Of a stretch of 64,000 bases of DNA, positions 20,659 to 31,673 are shown piece by piece. Below the pieces are notes generated by a model. It worked only from the letters and a program-made list of their open reading frames with translations. It searched no databases and was not told the DNA's origin. Each line of letters opens with the position of its first letter. Positions within the stretch are counted from its first letter, which is position 1. Source of the DNA: Microthyrium microscopicum (taxonomy: Eukaryota; Ascomycota; Dothideomycetes; Microthyriales; Microthyriaceae); contig MU004231.1 in the NCBI GenBank assembly GCA_010405405.1, forward strand, positions 737,736-801,735, written 5' to 3'. A program made the translations under genes and the position numbers.

Positions 20659-22227
20659 GATGAGCGAAATAGCTATTCTAATCAGTATATCAATGCGTTC
20701 AAGAGCGAGAAATGTATGGTGTGAACGTATATAGTGGAGGCAAGTAATATGATATTACTGGGTGGCTGCAACTGATGAAGGTCAAGAATGCGATGGTTGT
20801 CCTGACGAGTATATTGGGGTTTGGTGGTATTCAAAGAGCCAAAGAGACGGCTGAGCTTTAAGGGCAGAAAAGCCTGAGCTAAACATGACCGTCTTCACTG
20901 TTTATTCAGTGACTTTGTCCACCTAGAAATTGAGACTACCCGGTCCAGTGAACGCGATGAACAGGTGAGCCAGTGAACGCGATGAACAGGTGAGCCAGTG
21001 AATGAGGCACGCTTTGAGCCACCTCAAATGGACCACCTGGAAAGCCTCCAAATCGCAAGAACTTTAGAAACATAGCTGCGTTAAGCACCCGTAACCAAAG
21101 CCTGGGATGCATACGATATCGCATGGAGGCATAAGGAGTGAATGTAGCCTGCGCCATAGCGACCAGAATGATAAGCTGCTAAGCATTTCGCCGTACTCTC
21201 TACTCTGCATGGATATTGCCCTTGGTTTGAAGGGTACTGCATAAGCTTCGACGTGTTATACGACTGACGACATGGAAAATTAACTGGACAATATGCCAAA
21301 GTTTTACTTAGCACTGTTTGGTCAAGACCTGCAGACACCTAACAAAGTACAAAACTTTCGGTCGACATTCTCCCAAACAATATAAGAGTTGATCGAATTT
21401 TAGTACTGCTCCTCATTTCGCTCTGCACTGCTGTTCTGATAAATTCAGATAGATAGTTTGCTAAACACGCTTGATCGGTAGAAGCATGTTTTCTACCTGT
21501 AGTTTGACGGGCTCGAATCAAACAACTTTGTTCGCCTATTTGGAAACCCCATTCTATTGTCATTGTAACGCAACGATATAAAGCTTGCTTGACCTCGCTT
21601 GATCTATGTCTAATCATCATCAAGTGCTCTTCGCACTACTTCACGATTTGTTTCGCTGGAACACTGCAGGATTGATTGTGACCATTAGCAAACATTACTC
21701 TAGCCCGAGTCCGCTTATTGAAAGACTTTGCTCAAAATCCTTGGTTGCACTAGTCGGATCATCAATTGTGTTCTTGATCAAGCAATTCATATTCTTAGTA
21801 AGTCTAGTTGTGTCATGGTTGCGCCACGTGCTGCGTTTTGGCTTCGCTGCTTTCGTAAACGTGTTTCCATGCGCTCTCTAGACGGTTCTAAAGGTCGCTT
21901 AGTTGAGTCCGTTTTTAAGCAATGCAGGCTGTACGATATCATGTGAGGACTTGATCGCGCATTCAGGCTGTAAAGACTCCAGTCTACTGTCGCAGCGCGC
22001 CGATTGGATAGCCTGTTGTCCCTGCCACCTTCGGATATATTTCATATTCTTGATCATATCAATTTTTTTCTGCAGGAAGCTGGCATCATTTATTGGAAAG
22101 GGAACGATCGCGAAAAGGGGTCTGAAATTCATGTGTTTACTAACCCATTACGTTGCCACAGCAACTTGAAATTCGATCGACGTAGCCTGAAATCCTACTC
22201 ACATCTGCTTTTCAACTACCAGTCATT
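20659..22227. other. Intergenic region, divergent promoters
   Basis: The region separates two divergently transcribed genes. Short frames (for example plus 21606-21881, hydrophobic) have no recognisable domain. A small tandem repeat is at 20945-20999. Confidence 0.45.
20945..20999. repeat. 25-bp tandem repeat, two copies and a partial third
   Basis: The unit CCAGTGAACGCGATGAACAG-GTGAG occurs at 20945-20969 and 20970-20994 without change, then begins again at 20995. Identical copies suggest a recent duplication. Confidence 0.85.
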
Positions 22228-23454
22228 ATGCCGTTATCGCAATCAACGTGTATGAACCCATCAGATACAATGATGGCCCATACTGGACTCACGTATTCCA
22301 AAACTTCCGCGTCTTCCGGCGGCCACAATCTCCACACGCTGCCTGGCGACGTGCTCCATGAAATCTTGCTCTTATGCCCTACTTTGAGGTCTCTGTACCA
22401 TCTGGTTGAAACCCACCCGGCGATATATCGAGCCTTCGATGCAAGACGCCGTCTAATCTTACGCACCGTCTTTGACAAGGAAACGAGGGGCCGCGTTGGC
22501 CGAAGAATCGTGGACGCACTACTTGCTCGAACAGCAGTCGAAAAAGCAGTAGATGCTGTTGCACTGCGTGAAGCATTATATCGCCTATATGAGCCATTTT
22601 GGCCAACCCGGTTGCGCTGCAAACTGGCCATGGTGCTGCTACACAGTTACCGTGCGGCAAATATGAAGGATGAAGCTCTTGCATTCGCAAAATCTTTAGC
22701 TCCTACAGTACTAAGTTGCAAATCGCCCATGAGCGAAGCTCGTCTGCTAGCCCGAGCTCTGGTCCAGACGTACGAAGGCGCAGACCTCGCTCATGACGCC
22801 CTTCAATTCCAAGAGTCATTCTTGCATCTGATTAAGCCACAATCGCCTGAGCATAATACATGGGCTAAAGATCTGGTAGCCAGGTACCAGACTATAAAAG
22901 GGCCTGAACAAGCCTGTCAGCTGCAGGGTACTTTTTGGGAGCTTTACCAGACGACTCTAGGCCCGGGCAATGACATTACTTTGAGCTGGGCACGATTAAT
23001 TGTATCAGAACGTCAATCTGCGGGTCAAAACCAACAGGCAGTGGCCTTTCACCAACAAGTTAGACGTTCACTGGATCCCGCATCAGCGCAATATGTTGCA
23101 TGGTCACGACAGCAGATTAAAATGCTGCAAAAGTTGGAGCAAGATGATAAAGCAATCTTGGTCACAGAGGACGTCTGGCGCCATCTTCAGCCTGAGTCGC
23201 CTGGATATAGGGCATGGACAGCACAACTCAGTGACCAATATGAGGCTGCAGGACGATCCGAAGATGCAATTGCGGTCTGTCAAACTGCTTGGACAACGAC
23301 AAAGGCATTCTTGGACGGTTTGCCAAACGACAAAGCACGAAAATATCGCGCTCGAGGCGCCGCACTTTTGCTTGCCAAAGCTTATCGAAGAAACAATCAA
23401 GCAGAAGATGCCAACTCTATTGAGGCAATATCGGAATCGTATTGCTCGTCGTAG
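22228..23454 (+). CDS. F-box protein with helical (TPR-like) repeats
   Basis: A single exon encodes 408 residues. Residues about 33-80 (LHTLPGDVLHEILLLCPTLRSLYHLVETHPAIYRAF) match an F-box, the Skp1-binding motif. The rest is a series of paired helices with a repeating pattern of about 42 residues: a stretch like DDAxxxxxxxWxxLxPxSPxYxxWxxQL recurs (FLHLIKPQSPEHNTWAKDL, VRRSLDPASAQYVAWSRQQ, VWRHLQPESPGYRAWTAQL). This resembles a TPR-like superhelix. Inferred role: a substrate adaptor of an SCF ubiquitin ligase. The target is unknown. In-frame ATGs at 22252 and 22270 are alternative starts. Confidence 0.75.
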   Translation: MPLSQSTCMNPSDTMMAHTGLTYSKTSASSGGHNLHTLPGDVLHEILLLCPTLRSLYHLVETHPAIYRAFDARRRLILRTVFDKETRGRVGRRIVDALLARTAVEKAVDAVALREALYRLYEPFWPTRLRCKLAMVLLHSYRAANMKDEALAFAKSLAPTVLSCKSPMSEARLLARALVQTYEGADLAHDALQFQESFLHLIKPQSPEHNTWAKDLVARYQTIKGPEQACQLQGTFWELYQTTLGPGNDITLSWARLIVSERQSAGQNQQAVAFHQQVRRSLDPASAQYVAWSRQQIKMLQKLEQDDKAILVTEDVWRHLQPESPGYRAWTAQLSDQYEAAGRSEDAIAVCQTAWTTTKAFLDGLPNDKARKYRARGAALLLAKAYRRNNQAEDANSIEAISESYCSS

Positions 23455-23735
23455 TGATCGAAAACAACATGCATTCGTGGAGTGTGTCAAAGATCAGACG
23501 CTAAAATTGATATCGATACATACCGCACTCATGGTAAACATGTTGCACGTGTATCTTGTCTCGAAACGTAAGGATAATTTGTACGATTGAAGGCCTCTTA
23601 GTACAGAAATATTACGAGCCAGGAAGATTACCAGAGACATCCGACCAAGCACAAAACTAGCCATTCGGACGCATAGGACCGGAGGCCTATTTGTCCACAG
23701 TCAGTTCACAGTCTACTGTAGATGGATGAAGGATA

Positions 23736-24828
23736 TTAAAGACATACCCTGTAAAACTTCTGCTTGTTCGCTACTCTCTCAGTTGCCCACGATGCCGCAG
23801 CACGTGTGATGAGCTCCTTTTTCTGCATTTTCTTCTCCGTTAACATAAGGCTCCGCTTCTGCTGATCCGAGACACCAATGAGGCCCATTGCACCTCGCAC
23901 AGCCACTCTTCGATCCCGAGAAGGTTGTGCTGCTGTAGACTCATTCGGATGCTCCTCATCTTTAGGAGCATCTGCATCTAGCTCTCTCGTGATAGCCTTC
24001 CTCGCTACATCTTTGGCAGGCCGCTTTTTGGTTGTACCCTTCGGTCCTTCATGCTGTGATCCGACAATTTTTCCTGAGGCCAGCAGTAATGTGTCGTCGG
24101 GCATCTTTCGATAGGACGCCGAGTTTACATCCCCTGACATATATTCTGGCCGAGCCTTACTGATACTTTCTGAATCTTCATCAGAATCAGCTTCAGCATC
24201 GGAGAAATCCCAGAACTCCAACAGCTCTGGTTCACGTTCGAGGTTGATCATACAATGACCTTTCTCCAACATATGTTGCTTAACGCCATTTGCGGAGCGT
24301 TTCGCTAGTCCACAGTATATACATTCATGGTACTGATTTATCACTCCCCAGATGTATTCGACAAAAGTCTCCACGCTGGCGAGATGATCCAGTTCTGGGA
24401 TGTAAAGCCCATGCTCGGACGACATGTGCTGCAAATTGATGTCCAATGTCGGGAGGGTTTCTTTGCAGAACAAACATTGGTTGATATCTGCTTCCTCAGT
24501 GGGCGTGGGCTCATCAATATCCAAGCCCTCAACATCATCGGCCAAATCTTCCATGGATGGTTCGGCAGGTGCTGATGGCTTCTTCGGCTCAGCGGTGGAT
24601 GATGGCATCTGTTCCGCATATCTTTCAGCGGACATTGGCGGTAAAGATGCCATACGTCTTTTGAGGTTATACACACTATGGCCACTCATTAGCAGTTGTG
24701 ACGTGGAAGATACTGGCTTGAGCTTACTGCCATGACTGTCGCATGTGCGCTCGCTGCTCTACGGAGGTCGCGAAAGCAAGCTCGCAGCCATTACAAGTGA
24801 ATGGCAATTGCGTTCTTGATATCTCCAT
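23736..24828 (-). CDS. REI1: Cytoplasmic 60S pre-ribosome factor, Rei1/Reh1-type zinc-finger protein
   Basis: Exon 1 (24728-24828) and exon 2 (23736-24684), joined over a 43-bp intron, give about 349 residues. Exon 1 supplies the first finger (FTCNGCELAFATSVEQRAHM), and across the splice the protein reads QSWHGHSVYNLKRRMASLPP, the Rei1 signature. Two further C2H2 fingers are CLFCKETLPTLDINLQHMSSEH and CIYCGLAKRSANGVKQHMLEKGH. An acidic stretch and basic KKRPAKDVARK follow. Known role: Rei1 helps release and recycle shuttling factors from late 60S subunits in the cytoplasm. The 3' end is uncertain. A donor-like GTATGT lies just before the stop, and splicing to an acceptor near 23690 would replace the last few residues and end at 23657. 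Confidence 0.85.
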
Positions 24829-25441
24829 TGTAAAACAATAAGATTGGTTGATAACTCGTAAGATTGATTTTATGCGTTTTCTGGTCAGATTTCCACCGAC
24901 TTATTTGAGCGCCCGTTCGAGGATATGTCTTGCGAAATATTCAGGAAGACCTCCAATCTTTTTATGTAGCCATTTTTACTATTTGATGTAGCAGCGGGAG
25001 TATGTTCCACCGTTTAAGATGAGTCAAGATTGGGCTGCGCCCCAGTGCCTGCATATAATAATAGGTGTTATGACGCGGTAGGATTATTGCTTGCAGGGAT
25101 CATTGTCTCCCCTTTTTTGATAATATGCCGATCTGGATATCGTCCTTTTAACTTCGTCTTGCTTCTGCCATGCTAAGGTGTCGTTCTCTCTCAGCCGTAA
25201 ACTCGAAAGATAATATCAAACTGGCGGCTGGGACTACCCACCCGTACAATGACTTCGGGACCCGAACATCGTTGATAAAGAATCATATTTCTGATTTAAG
25301 ACGACATAACGAATACGAGCAGGACATGTATTTGCTATCTATTCTATACCATTACGGAACAGACCACTGAATGATCTCGAGAAGCTCCTATATCTTTGTC
25401 TCCGCCTTCAATGCTGACCAAATTAACAGCCGTAGCAGCCC
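24829..25441. other. Intergenic region upstream of the Rei1-type gene
   Basis: No gene is visible. The part next to 24828 must hold the promoter of the Rei1-type gene. A plus-strand frame of 66 codons (25170-25370) has no support. Confidence 0.4.
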
Positions 25442-25860
25442 TTAGCAGTCAGATAGCCGCAAGCGATGATGTGCAACGCGTAGATGGAGAAACTCCATGT
25501 GAGAAATGGCTTCTTCTAGACTCGGTGGGTCGCATTTGAGTTTTTGTGTATCCACGAACGAAAAGCCAATTACTGTAGCCGCAGTACCAATCGACTTGCC
25601 AGTCTTGGAACCAGTGAAATCGATCCACAACTCAGTGTCCAGGGACATGAGAATAGGGCCATTGGCATTAGTCAAGTCTCCAGGCTTGAGGCCCAGAGCT
25701 TCTTTGATGCTCTCTAGGGAACCGGTGCCCGAGCCGGCGCGAGGATTCCAAACGGTGTCTATATGTTGCTCATTTCCGCTTGCTGCTCGTAGAACGCGAT
25801 ATACTCCCCTTCTTGTCTTCGAAGTCTTGTTGACTCCAAGGAGCAGATGCGCTGTCTGCA
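25442..25860 (-). pseudogene. Decayed N-terminal copy of the Gfd2/YDR514C-like gene
   Basis: On the minus strand, AGSGTGSLESIKEAL, then GPILMSLDTELW, then FVDTQKLKCDPPSLEEAI and VAHHRLRLSD match the intact gene at 19084-20658 (KQGSGTGSLKLLAD, AVLMSLDTEGW, LDLRNFLDRVPTLQEAI, VSDHRMRRSDEPW) in order. A frame shift separates an upstream FYEQQAEMSN segment, which matches FYKNMAENAE. The copy stops right after RLRLSDC, where the intact protein continues with EPWILGDK. The remaining two thirds are absent. It is a truncated host gene copy. Confidence 0.8.
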
Positions 25861-26520
25861 GTTGCCATACTATATGGCGGTCCTTAATGCAGCTAGGTGG
25901 AAGTCAGACATTAGCAGAGAATTTTCAAGAGGAAGACAAACATATAAAGGTGAGCATAAGAAATATGACGAGATAAGAGTAGGAACACAAAGATATAAGA
26001 ATCGAAGTTCATGTGTATATTTAGACTACCTTAAGTAGTTCTACACGAAAAGCTAAAGGTGCATCAATCACCAAGAAAATTCCCTTTTCGACAGACGCCC
26101 CAAATGTGGGAGTGTATCATAACGATAATGGGCCGGGAGACCACACTATCTCTAAAAACGCCCCAGCGCCGGTGTTCTTTCTATCCGAACATGTAGTTTC
26201 CCCATCTGTAGATACGAGTACGAGCTATAAAAAACATTCAAAATAAAGACGCTTCCGAGCCGCCCATGGGGTGTTTGTAAAAGCGAGAAACGATCCCAAG
26301 CAAAATAATCATATTCATCAAAGTCGTGCGCGCGCCGCCTCTATTCCTCGTCTTCCTCATCATCACAATCAAGCTCCAAATCGGTCTGCTGTGGAGCAGT
26401 GGAGGAGTTGGTGCTGGATGGAGGTGGTGCAAGACCTGGAATAGGTGGAAGAAGGCCTGGGATAAGACCGCCGCTAGCGGGTGTGGTGTGGTTGGTTGGT
26501 TGATTGGACGATCCATTATA
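25861..26520. other. 3' flank of the GH55 gene
   Basis: This is the downstream flank of the minus-strand glucanase, probably including its 3' UTR. I see no separate gene. A long minus-strand frame that runs from here into the glucanase (26238-27077) is a Pro/Ser/Thr-rich shadow of that gene. Confidence 0.5.
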
Positions 26521-29037
26521 CTACTCTGGTCGCCAAAGAGCCAACGTGGCACAGAAGTTGCTGCGGTTGTCGGCGTCGGGTACTTGTACTGAGGCAACGG
26601 CACGGCTGTTGGCAAGGGTGGCATTGGCAGATCCCATGGCGCCAACGGTGTAGCCGGTGGTGCTAACCATGTTGACGGCGGCTTTGGTGCTGAGACCAAA
26701 GAGGTTGAGATTGTTGGTGGTACCCTCAATGCTGACCATGCCGTTTTGGCACGTTTCAGTGTTGACGCACTTTTGGTCGTAATTTTCGAAGAAGGAGTAG
26801 AGACCAGCACCAAAAACGAGGACATCAGATGAGTTGACGATACGCAGACCCCAAGCTTTGTTGTCAGCGTTGGACACGCCAGTGAATTGAGGGTCAGTGG
26901 CCTGGACCTTGAAGGGAGCCGGGGCGGCCGGATTGGTTTGGAAGTATGGGGTTTCGGACTGAATGACGGACATGTAGACATTGGCAGCATTGTTGAGTTG
27001 GTATTGGTACATGACGGAGTGTTCGCTTGCAGTGCCATACATCCAGACCGGGTTTTGCGACTCAAGGAGTACACCACGACCGTTAAAGATGTTTATCTGA
27101 TTGTGGTCCTTGATATCGAGCTCGTGATCGGCAACCCAGAACCAGGTGTTCTCTAATAGAACTGACGCACTTTGGGTGGCATGGAACAAGGTGTGAGCAC
27201 CAATACAGGCTGGATTAGCAGCGGCGATGGCTGTTGGATCCTTGGAGCACTTGTCAGATTGAAGATCAGTGCCAGCGCTACCTCCGATGCGGAAGTGCAC
27301 ATCCCATAATCCGTTGGTGCCTTGCATAGCGGCGTTGGAATTCCATTGCATCATAATAGCACCAGGGACAGAACCAACAGTCTCGAAAATGAGATCGGAC
27401 ATCTCAACAGCACCGGTGTCATTGGCCTGACCAACGGAGAAGACAGGTTGTGGGTTTGTTTCGTCGCCGAAGAATGTACCCTTGGCCATAATGAGAGGCC
27501 AGATCTCGCCAGTGATCTTGATGTTCTTGTTTCCGGGGACGTTGACGGTCTTGGTGACAATGTAAGCACCATGGTCGAAATACAAGACTTGGTTGTCCTG
27601 AAGAGAGTTGAGAGCGGTTTGAATGGCAGCAGTGTCATCCGTCTGACCATCACCCTTGGCACCAGCGGACTTGATGCTCACGAATGAGCTAGCAGGGTAA
27701 GATTCGTACTGAGGTTTGCTGCGCTCAAAGATCTTGCCATCAGATCCCATCAAAGCCTTTGGCTTCATAGCAGCAGTGACAGGTCCTTGTTGTCTAGTGC
27801 CAGTGGATCCCGCGTACATTTGACCTTGAGCCCAGGAATCAACCACACCGCCTCCGTTCAGAACGGTGGCACCTGTGTATGATTTGACAGCAGCTGGAGA
27901 TCCAGTGAAGTCGACATTGTCAATGATGAGAGTTCCGCCGCCGGTAGGAATGCTTTGTTGGGCGAAACTGGTGTTGACACCAACTGGGGTGTTGAGAATC
28001 GAGCTGTCTTGTAACAAAACAGAGCCAACGGTTTGATTGGCTGGTGAATTAGCCATGTCCAGACCAACCTTGCAGTTGTTGACTGTGATGGACTTCCATG
28101 TCCACAGCCAGTTCCAGTTCATGAAAATGGCAGTGTTGCAGTTGTTGAAGGTCATATTGCGAGAGGTAAACTGTTGGCTTCCGACAAAGGCGCCAGTGTT
28201 ACCACCATTGAAAACCAAGTCACTCATGAAACCTCCAGAGCCATTGTCCATGAAAACACCTGACTGTGTGCTTGCGCCCTGCACCATTTCAAATCGGATG
28301 TTTTGAAGTGAAGTTCCTTGGGCAACTTGCCAGTGGATTCCGGCACCATTCTTGGCAGTGATTCCAGTGAGATCAATAACAAAGTTGCGAACTTGTCGGA
28401 AGAAGTTGTTTTGATTGGTGTACCAATTGGCAGCTGTACCGTTGACATATTCGTAGGGATCAGCGTCAATGACAGCCATGCCTTCAAAGGCAGCTGAAGC
28501 TTTGAGAGTTGGAGGATTTGTTGCATCTCCAATCATTTGCGTGTAATAGTACTGAACAATCGGCTTGCTCACAACATAGGTACCAGCTGGGAAGTAGACC
28601 AAGGCGGGAGTTGTGGTGCTGGAATCACAGCCAGAGCCACATCGATTCCCATCAGAGATAGCCAAGTTGATTGCAGCCGTGTCATCAGTGCTTCCGTCTC
28701 CCTTGGCACCATAATCTTTGACGTTGCGGTAGACTTTGTATCCAGTGGTTCCAAATGGAACGGTTCCTTGACGTTGGACGGCGGCTAACCAATAGCCTCC
28801 GGCAGCAGCTGGAGCAGCAGCTGAAGATGGTGCTGATCCTGGAGCGACATCTCGGACTTGTTGTGAGATGTAGCCATCTGGAGAGGGCTTGGCTGTATCG
28901 AAAAATGAAGCCAAAGTCTTTTTGACGAAGTTGAGAGGGTTGAGATCAGACCCATCCAAAGTGAAATGGTTATAAGGCCGTGCGTTGACGAGGGTAGTGG
29001 CAGACAAGCCAGCCAGGGCTACGAAGGAGACCTTCAT
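26521..29037 (-). CDS. Secreted exo-beta-1,3-glucanase, glycoside hydrolase family 55
   Basis: One exon encodes about 838 residues. I chose the ATG at 29037 because a clear signal peptide follows (MKVSFVALAGLSATTLVNA). An Ala/Pro linker leads to two beta-helix domains, each opening with the pectate-lyase-3 type motif: YGAKGDGSTDDTAAIN (about 110) and AGAKGDGQTDDTAAIQ (about 515). Between them are typical GH55 segments (YFPAGTYVVSKPIVQYYYTQ, GAGIHWQVAQGTSLQN). Two related right-handed beta-helices joined by a linker are the GH55 fold. These enzymes release glucose from the non-reducing end of beta-1,3-glucan, for wall turnover or attack on other fungi. Length is normal for the family. Asn-x-Ser/Thr sites suggest glycosylation. 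Confidence 0.93.
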   Translation of the reverse strand: MKVSFVALAGLSATTLVNARPYNHFTLDGSDLNPLNFVKKTLASFFDTAKPSPDGYISQQVRDVAPGSAPSSAAAPAAAGGYWLAAVQRQGTVPFGTTGYKVYRNVKDYGAKGDGSTDDTAAINLAISDGNRCGSGCDSSTTTPALVYFPAGTYVVSKPIVQYYYTQMIGDATNPPTLKASAAFEGMAVIDADPYEYVNGTAANWYTNQNNFFRQVRNFVIDLTGITAKNGAGIHWQVAQGTSLQNIRFEMVQGASTQSGVFMDNGSGGFMSDLVFNGGNTGAFVGSQQFTSRNMTFNNCNTAIFMNWNWLWTWKSITVNNCKVGLDMANSPANQTVGSVLLQDSSILNTPVGVNTSFAQQSIPTGGGTLIIDNVDFTGSPAAVKSYTGATVLNGGGVVDSWAQGQMYAGSTGTRQQGPVTAAMKPKALMGSDGKIFERSKPQYESYPASSFVSIKSAGAKGDGQTDDTAAIQTALNSLQDNQVLYFDHGAYIVTKTVNVPGNKNIKITGEIWPLIMAKGTFFGDETNPQPVFSVGQANDTGAVEMSDLIFETVGSVPGAIMMQWNSNAAMQGTNGLWDVHFRIGGSAGTDLQSDKCSKDPTAIAAANPACIGAHTLFHATQSASVLLENTWFWVADHELDIKDHNQINIFNGRGVLLESQNPVWMYGTASEHSVMYQYQLNNAANVYMSVIQSETPYFQTNPAAPAPFKVQATDPQFTGVSNADNKAWGLRIVNSSDVLVFGAGLYSFFENYDQKCVNTETCQNGMVSIEGTTNNLNLFGLSTKAAVNMVSTTGYTVGAMGSANATLANSRAVASVQVPDADNRSNFCATLALWRPE

Positions 29038-31673
29038 ATTGACCGTGAGATTGTTGTAGCTGTAGATTTGGAAGGGGAATGGCAGAAAAAGTGTGAGAAT
29101 GAGAGTGCTTTTGATTTTATAGCAAAGAGCTCGTCGACCAGCGGCGAACAAGCAAAGAAATGATGGTGTCAGGAGAACACAGTAAACCAGACGTGGTGAA
29201 GACAGAGGGTGGTGGAGTGCAACAAACGACAAAAGAGTGAGCGGAAGAAGAGGCAGCTGATGATCCTGTGGAAGTTGTTGGAAATGAGAGCGGTTCGTTC
29301 CAGAGTAATTTTAAATGTCGTAGTGAGCGGCAAGTTCAACACATTGGAATGGTGAACAATAGCAAGTGAAGAAGTTGAAGAGAGAATGAATAAACAATGA
29401 ATTGCCAGCAACAATCAACAATAAACTCTGATCAACAGCAATAGGAAAAGGCTCAAAGCTCTCAGAGCGCAGGTGCACACCAGGTGGGGGAGAGAATCAA
29501 CTTCAAGGAAGGAAGGAGCAATGATAAAGGAACGGAAAGAGCTCTTGGAAGAGAAGGGCAGGTGCGATGGGTGAGGGTTTGCAAATATACAGTCGCGACT
29601 GCCTTATGGGCCCAGAGACTATGGCGATCCACTCCCATAAGAGAGAGAGAAGGAGCACGGACGAAGAGTGGCAATGGAAAAAGTCTAGAAACACAGGGAG
29701 CTTGAGCCAGACACCCCCGATTGCCAGGTTGAAACAACACACTAATATATCCAGTTTGCTAGGGATATGTCCTATCATACACTTTTGCTCAACTGTGTTC
29801 CATGTTTCTGCGCGGGTCGCTGCCGCTGCTCCCAGCATTGCGCTAGATCCGGCGTAAAGCGAGCGAATGCCATGGTCGCTTCTTGAGGTCGCAGTCGGCC
29901 ATGTCTAGTGTTGTGGGATGTTGCGATGAGCCACAATGAGTGTACCCAGCCCAAGGACAGTGGAATGGGCAAAGATTTAGAGACAACATTCGTGCAGTTG
30001 GACAGACAGATGCCAGTCACAACGGTAGCAGTTGAAACTCTGAAACACCATCTTGTTTAAGGTTCGCCTCAACGGCAGCGGCGCATGCAGCTACCCCCTG
30101 TCCCACCAATCACCGACCCCGCTCCAGCGCCACGCTTCAACTAGCCCACCACGTCTGTCTGGGACCTGGCGTGCAAAAGGCCTTGGGGCCCGGCCTACTG
30201 GACTCCTCAAGACGTCCTCTGTTGGACCACTCCTTTAAAGAACTTCACCTCGCGCCCAGAAAACTTGATCTCGCCCTGTCAAGTTTCACAATCAAAAGAA
30301 CTCTGCGCTGGTCGTTATTGTACTTGCTTTTGGTTGTACAATCCCGCTGCGCAATTTCGCTGCCTAGGCTATCGCCATTCATCTCATCTCTGTTGTGGCA
30401 ACCATCTGTAAATCCATGCCCCCTCTCTTCACGATCAGCGCATACCTTGCCATGATTGCTATTTGCACCGCTATAGGAGCTGTGCGTTGAAACAACCCCC
30501 CAGGTCATTCAGGGCAAGCAAACCTTCCATTGGTTCTGTACCATTAGCGACGCGGCTGTTGGCCCTGACCCAGAACAAGAAATGAAGAACTAATAATGAT
30601 TAAAGGACGTCCAACTAGTCATCAATTGTCCATGTTCAGGAGAAGACGGCAAGAAGTGCCGTGAGTTGCGCGTTTGCTTTTCAAGTTGATCCATTTCTGT
30701 GCAACCGTCCCACACTGGAAGCACAAACTTCACTGCCCACTTCCCAGCAAGGGGCAAATGACAGTCCCTGTTTCCGTAATTAAGGTTGCGTAGATAGATT
30801 GTTCCGTTCTTCCAAACAGATAGGCATCTGGAAGTTATGGTAGCAAACATATCGTGACTTTTGAATCGCATGTCCACCTTTTTGTTCGGAAACGCCATAC
30901 CAGGCGCCCAGCGAGATCGTTTCCATTGTCCGATTAAAACATGTTTAGCCATCTTGGTAAACGGAACGTACAGGGGCTGCATGACTACACGGCAGAGGCT
31001 TGATCGCCTGCATGCAAGCTACAACTCGCTGACAGCCGCTGTGTAGCCATTGTATGATTGCTGTTGGGTACCAAGGAAATGCCGATGCCGAGTACTTGAC
31101 TACTCCAATCTTTCTTCTAGTACACATAATAAACTCAAAGCTTCTGAGCCAGAGTGCTTTCTGGAAGTTATGGTTGTATTCCTCTAAAAAGTGTTCGAAC
31201 CCAATTCTTTAATATGCCATTGGCTCTTGGAGATGTCAATGATGCCCAGGTGTTAGAGGTTGACTATAAGCAGTACTTGCATTTGATAGTTCACTTATTC
31301 TTAACACATCCACTATAGTATAGAAGCCTTATATCAAAGAATATTCCATCAGGTACCGTCACACCATTCCGAACCCTACCAAAATACAGTTTGGTCTATC
31401 TTTTGCTTCAATTTATACTTTCATTGCGAACCCTTAGAGGGTCTTCATTGAACTAAGATTTCTAATTCTCGGCCGTTGGATTAAGCTCATCATAGTACAG
31501 TGACATTTGCAAGTCCACGAAACTATGATTGTATCCCGAAATCTGCCTATTCCATGAGGCAGATTGATGTTGCACTTAGTGGCTTGTTTTGTAGCGCATT
31601 TAACTTTAACGTGGACAGATTAAGCTCTACATCGTTGTAGCATTAAGTCAGCCAATGAGTACTATTCTATGCT
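29038..31673. other. Large intergenic region
   Basis: The part next to 29037 must hold the promoter of the glucanase gene. The rest has no recognisable gene. A minus-strand frame of 130 codons (30590-30982) starts with an ATG but has no family resemblance, so I do not call it. Confidence 0.4.

Noticed and set aside
21606-21881. Hydrophobic plus-strand frame that could be a small membrane protein
   Set aside because: No homology recognised, and the hydrophobic bias follows from T-rich sequence.
26238-27077. Long minus-strand frame of 279 codons rich in Pro, Ser and Thr
   Set aside because: It runs over the end of the GH55 coding frame in another frame, has low-complexity composition and no start context. 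It is a shadow.
30590-30982. Minus-strand frame of 130 codons with ATG
   Set aside because: No family resemblance or spliced neighbours; this length is expected by chance in 2.6 kb of intergenic DNA.
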